Positions 61,459 through 64,000 of a stretch of 64,000 nucleotides of DNA are shown here, piece by piece. The position numbers and the translations under genes are program-made. Positions within the stretch are counted from its first letter, which is position 1; each line of letters starts with the position of its first letter. Source of the stretch: Cerrena zonata. Lineage: Eukaryota; Basidiomycota; Agaricomycetes; Polyporales; Cerrenaceae. Under the pieces are notes generated by a model. The model had not been told where the DNA came from, ran no database searches, and worked only from the letters and a program-made list of their open reading frames with translations. Location of the stretch: NCBI GenBank assembly GCA_038087015.1, contig JASBNA010000031.1, positions 310,001-374,000 of the forward strand. The letters are read 5' to 3'.

Positions 61459-63101
61459 CTAGGCATCATCATTCTGGTTCCTCTTTGATACGTGTCTGAG
61501 GTTACCAATACGGAAGAAATCCCACACTTGCGAGCCGTAATGGTAATACCAAAGACCAAAGGCAGCACCACCAAGGTGAGCCCAGTGGTCAAACATCCTG
61601 AAAATACGATCAAGAATCAGATCGTCTGTAGCACCCGTAAGTATCGTGAAGGACGTACCTCCATCCACGCAATGCGCCAACGATGTCAAGCAACACAAAT
61701 CCACCTACCCCCATTTGGATAGGTATCGGAGGCGTCGGAGGGAAGAGTAGAGAAATGGATGTTTCTGGGAAGGCCAACGCAGTGTATGTCACTGCAGCGT
61801 AAATTGCTCCTGAAGCACCGAGTGAAGGGAGGATAGACGGCGTCTCTTTAGCAGACTTTGCGCCAAATCCAAACATGGTTCCCGTGCCACTCGCAGGTGC
61901 TGTTGTCGCTCTAGACTTCAACATGTTTACCAGTCGCGGGAAACGGAAGCGAGCAGCCACGACGTGAGAAACAAGTCCGGAGAAAAGACCAGCTGGGGTA
62001 AGAAGTAAGCATCGAAATTAATTAATGAGTGTAGATGTGGGCACAGCATTTTACCGGATATGAAGAACGCAAGGAAGTGCCATTTCGGCGTCGCTTCAGG
62101 AAGTCCAGTTGGACTATGACTTTGTGTTCGCATCATGTGCAGACTCGCTGCCGACCCTGTATAGAGGTTAACATACATTACTTCGGTCTAACGACATTAC
62201 AAGACCGTACCAAAACTCGCTAGCGCCATGGTGTTGAACGCAAGATGAATGAACGACTTGTGGCTTTGGAAGTATGCAATCAAGACAAGGAAGAAGTTTT
62301 TAATGTATTACACGCACCTGAACATGCTGGTCAGAAGCGTGTAAGAAAGCCCCGACAACGGGCTATGTGTAAAGCTCCTCCTCATGACTCGTTGAGCCTG
62401 AGGAAACTGCCAGACGAGCCAAACGGCCGCATTAGCCAACCCGATCGTCCAGCACATACGTTTGCCTTCCGATGCGTCGAGTATTGGCTGCAGAACTTGA
62501 ACATATGACCATACAGCGGTATGTTTAATCATCATAGGCCACTCTTCGATAGTCTGCTGCATCGATTTGAGACCATCTTGAAGTTTCTATATGGACCGGT
62601 GAGACCATTTGCGAGGTTGAAGATGGCGGTTCATACCTTTCCAAGCTCATAATGCCTCGCTCGACGGATTTCTTCACTTGTAGGGGCTCGGAACTTCCAA
62701 ACCATATTGCCTGTGTGGGTCATTTTCTCGGTCCAGAAAGCCGTATCATGCTCTGTCCTCTGAGCCGCCACAGTAAAGACAAAGAAAGATCCCAGAACGA
62801 AAAACTGCGACAATTTCAAAACATGGAGCGCAAACAGAAGAGCCTGAGGACGTACCATAACCTGATTCCGTATTGAGGGTGCTTTCACTTTTTCCGAGAA
62901 AGATTCCACAGGTGATTCTTTCACTACCTGTTGTCTAAAGGACAGCGTCTCCGGGACAACATTTGAGGGTTCCTTGCTAGGTCGTGTCGGTAGTCGAGGA
63001 AATCGGTGATTCGGTGTGAATGAAAAGGAACGACATGGTGCGTGGGGTAGGTGTATTGACCGTAGCGATCGAGTAGAGAACGGAGTGAAGAGACCAAACA
63101 T
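61459..63101 (-). CDS. PCP1: Mitochondrial rhomboid protease (Pcp1/Rbd1/PARL type)
   Basis: An intramembrane serine protease of the mitochondrial inner membrane, which in yeast processes cytochrome c peroxidase and the dynamin Mgm1. Start ATG 63101. The first 45 residues are Arg/Ser-rich and lack acids (FSTRSLRSIHLPHAPCRSFS), a clear mitochondrial presequence. A first hydrophobic helix (FFVLGSFFVFTVAAQ) precedes the rhomboid core, as in the PARL 1+6 topology. Core motifs: CWTIGLANAAVWLVWQFP, SHKSFIHLAFNTMALASFG (loop with the conserved His and Asn), LPSLGASGAIYAAV with the catalytic Ser in GASG, and FDHWAHLGGAAFG with the catalytic His. About six introns, all in phase; stop 61461-61459. Complete. 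Confidence 0.92.
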
Positions 63102-63880
63102 TCACTTGGATGCAATGTAGAAAATGCCAAGTAGGCTGGTGTAGATCGCGAAGTTGAGACGCAAGGAATCTAATCTGCTCATTCAACATTACCAGGTGTC
63201 ATGTCACAACAGGTAGGCATGCACACGCAATTGATCAGAGGCTTACCTGTTTCACCTAAGACAGCTAACGAGTTGAATATCGGTGTTGAAGAAGGGGGAA
63301 ATCAAACATAAGTATCCATTCGAGTTCAGAGTGGCAAACAAGCAGCGAAACGACAGTGAAGATATTGGATTGGCGTCATCTCGGCATATCCCACGTGGCT
63401 GTCGCTGACTATAACTGGCTTAGTAAACCTATGTAGGAAAGCGAGTCCGAATTAACAAACATTTTAGAACATTTTGACCAAAGATTTAGAGCACTAAGCA
63501 GACTAAAATAGTTTGCAATATTCATGGTCACTGTACTATTGTAGTTTGGCAAGAAGACATACCCAAATTGGAGTTTTTCCAAGATTCAGCTCCGATCGAT
63601 CGATCGCATCACACGAGTCGGTCTTCTGGTACCGGACCCTCTGTTTTATAAACGGAACAGCTTGTTATCCATCATTTGTACAACAAGACCTTGCTGCATA
63701 GATTCAAACCGTTGGACGTCGAATAGGTGCATTTTCTCGTTTTCTAATACCGCCAATAGTCTAACTTAAAAGTCTACAAACTTCAGTAAGACTTACCAAC
63801 GTTGCAAGAACTAGATTTCTTCGCAGAATTACCTCATGTATATCAGGTAACTTCTCGAGACAAAAAACGTTCCTAGAAGA
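63102..63880. other. Divergent promoter region at the right edge
   Basis: About 780 nt between the rhomboid start and the start of the last partial gene. A TTC/GAA-rich element lies at 63869-63886; otherwise nothing is recognisable. Confidence 0.35.
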
Positions 63881-64000
63881 ATGTTCTTTTACATATCTTT
63901 CCTTCGACCTCCTCCCCTGCAAGCATCACCGTCATCTCCTTTGATTATCACCCCCCAGATTGCAAACGACCTACGGACGGAACTGTATGCTGGAGAGCAA
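63881..64000 (+). CDS. 5' end of an unidentified protein (partial at right edge)
   Basis: An ATG at 63881 opens a frame that stays open for 40 codons to the window edge. It begins MFFYISFLRPPPLQAS and continues through SPLIITPQIANDLRTELYAG. The composition is protein-like (proline-rich start, then an amphipathic stretch). I do not recognise the family with confidence. A TTC/GAA element overlaps the ATG, so if this is a gene the 5' UTR is short or the true start lies elsewhere. Confidence 0.45.
   Translation, partial: MFFYISFLRPPPLQASPSSPLIITPQIANDLRTELYAGEQ

Overview
The window is nuclear DNA of a filamentous basidiomycete, most likely an Agaricomycete. Nearly every gene is split by 45-70 nt GT-AG introns, often into very short exons. 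TATA boxes sit about 60-110 nt before several ATGs. The gene set (PROPPIN, MPP10, AP180/ANTH adaptor, GH47 mannosidase, glycerol kinase, mitochondrial rhomboid, BTB and F-box genes, atypical kinases) is typical of mushroom-forming fungi. No virus, CRISPR array, rRNA or tRNA was recognised.

Layout. 0-3.7 kb: 3' end of an unknown gene, then a multi-intron plus-strand unit with no consistent reading frame. 4.0-9.6 kb: a DUF1295 membrane reductase and a gene that reads through from an Atg18-type PROPPIN into a protein kinase. 10-17.3 kb: four members (A-D) of an unrecognised helical family. 19-29 kb: two paralogous FAD monooxygenases in opposite orientation, with an atypical kinase, a frameshifted F-box gene, two BTB genes and a retroelement scrap. 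31-36.6 kb: secreted Cys-rich protein, MPP10 and a third BTB gene. 36.9-37.8 kb: a possible family member (E). 38.6-47.7 kb: AP180-like adaptor, GH47 mannosidase and glycerol kinase. 48.2-60.9 kb: seven more helical-family genes (F-L). 61.4-63.1 kb: mitochondrial rhomboid protease. The right edge holds the start of one more gene.

The main discovery candidate is the helical family, called the WAGD family here (up to 12 genes, 9 well supported). Seven members carry a signature exon of exactly 64 nt that starts in phase 0, ends in phase 1 and encodes W-x-[SAC]-[RK]-x-x-A-[GE]. Two more carry a 67-nt version. It is followed by an exon of 89, 86 or shorter length (always 2 mod 3), so the exon pattern itself shows common descent although the proteins have diverged strongly. 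Members A and B, and weakly D, have a central hydrophobic segment between long helical regions. That layout resembles alpha-helical pore-forming proteins of the ClyA/Cry6A/xenorhabdolysin type, but this is an inference from layout only. The housekeeping genes between the clusters look intact, while the WAGD clusters show gene turnover: mixed orientation, members with doubtful frames and possible fragments.
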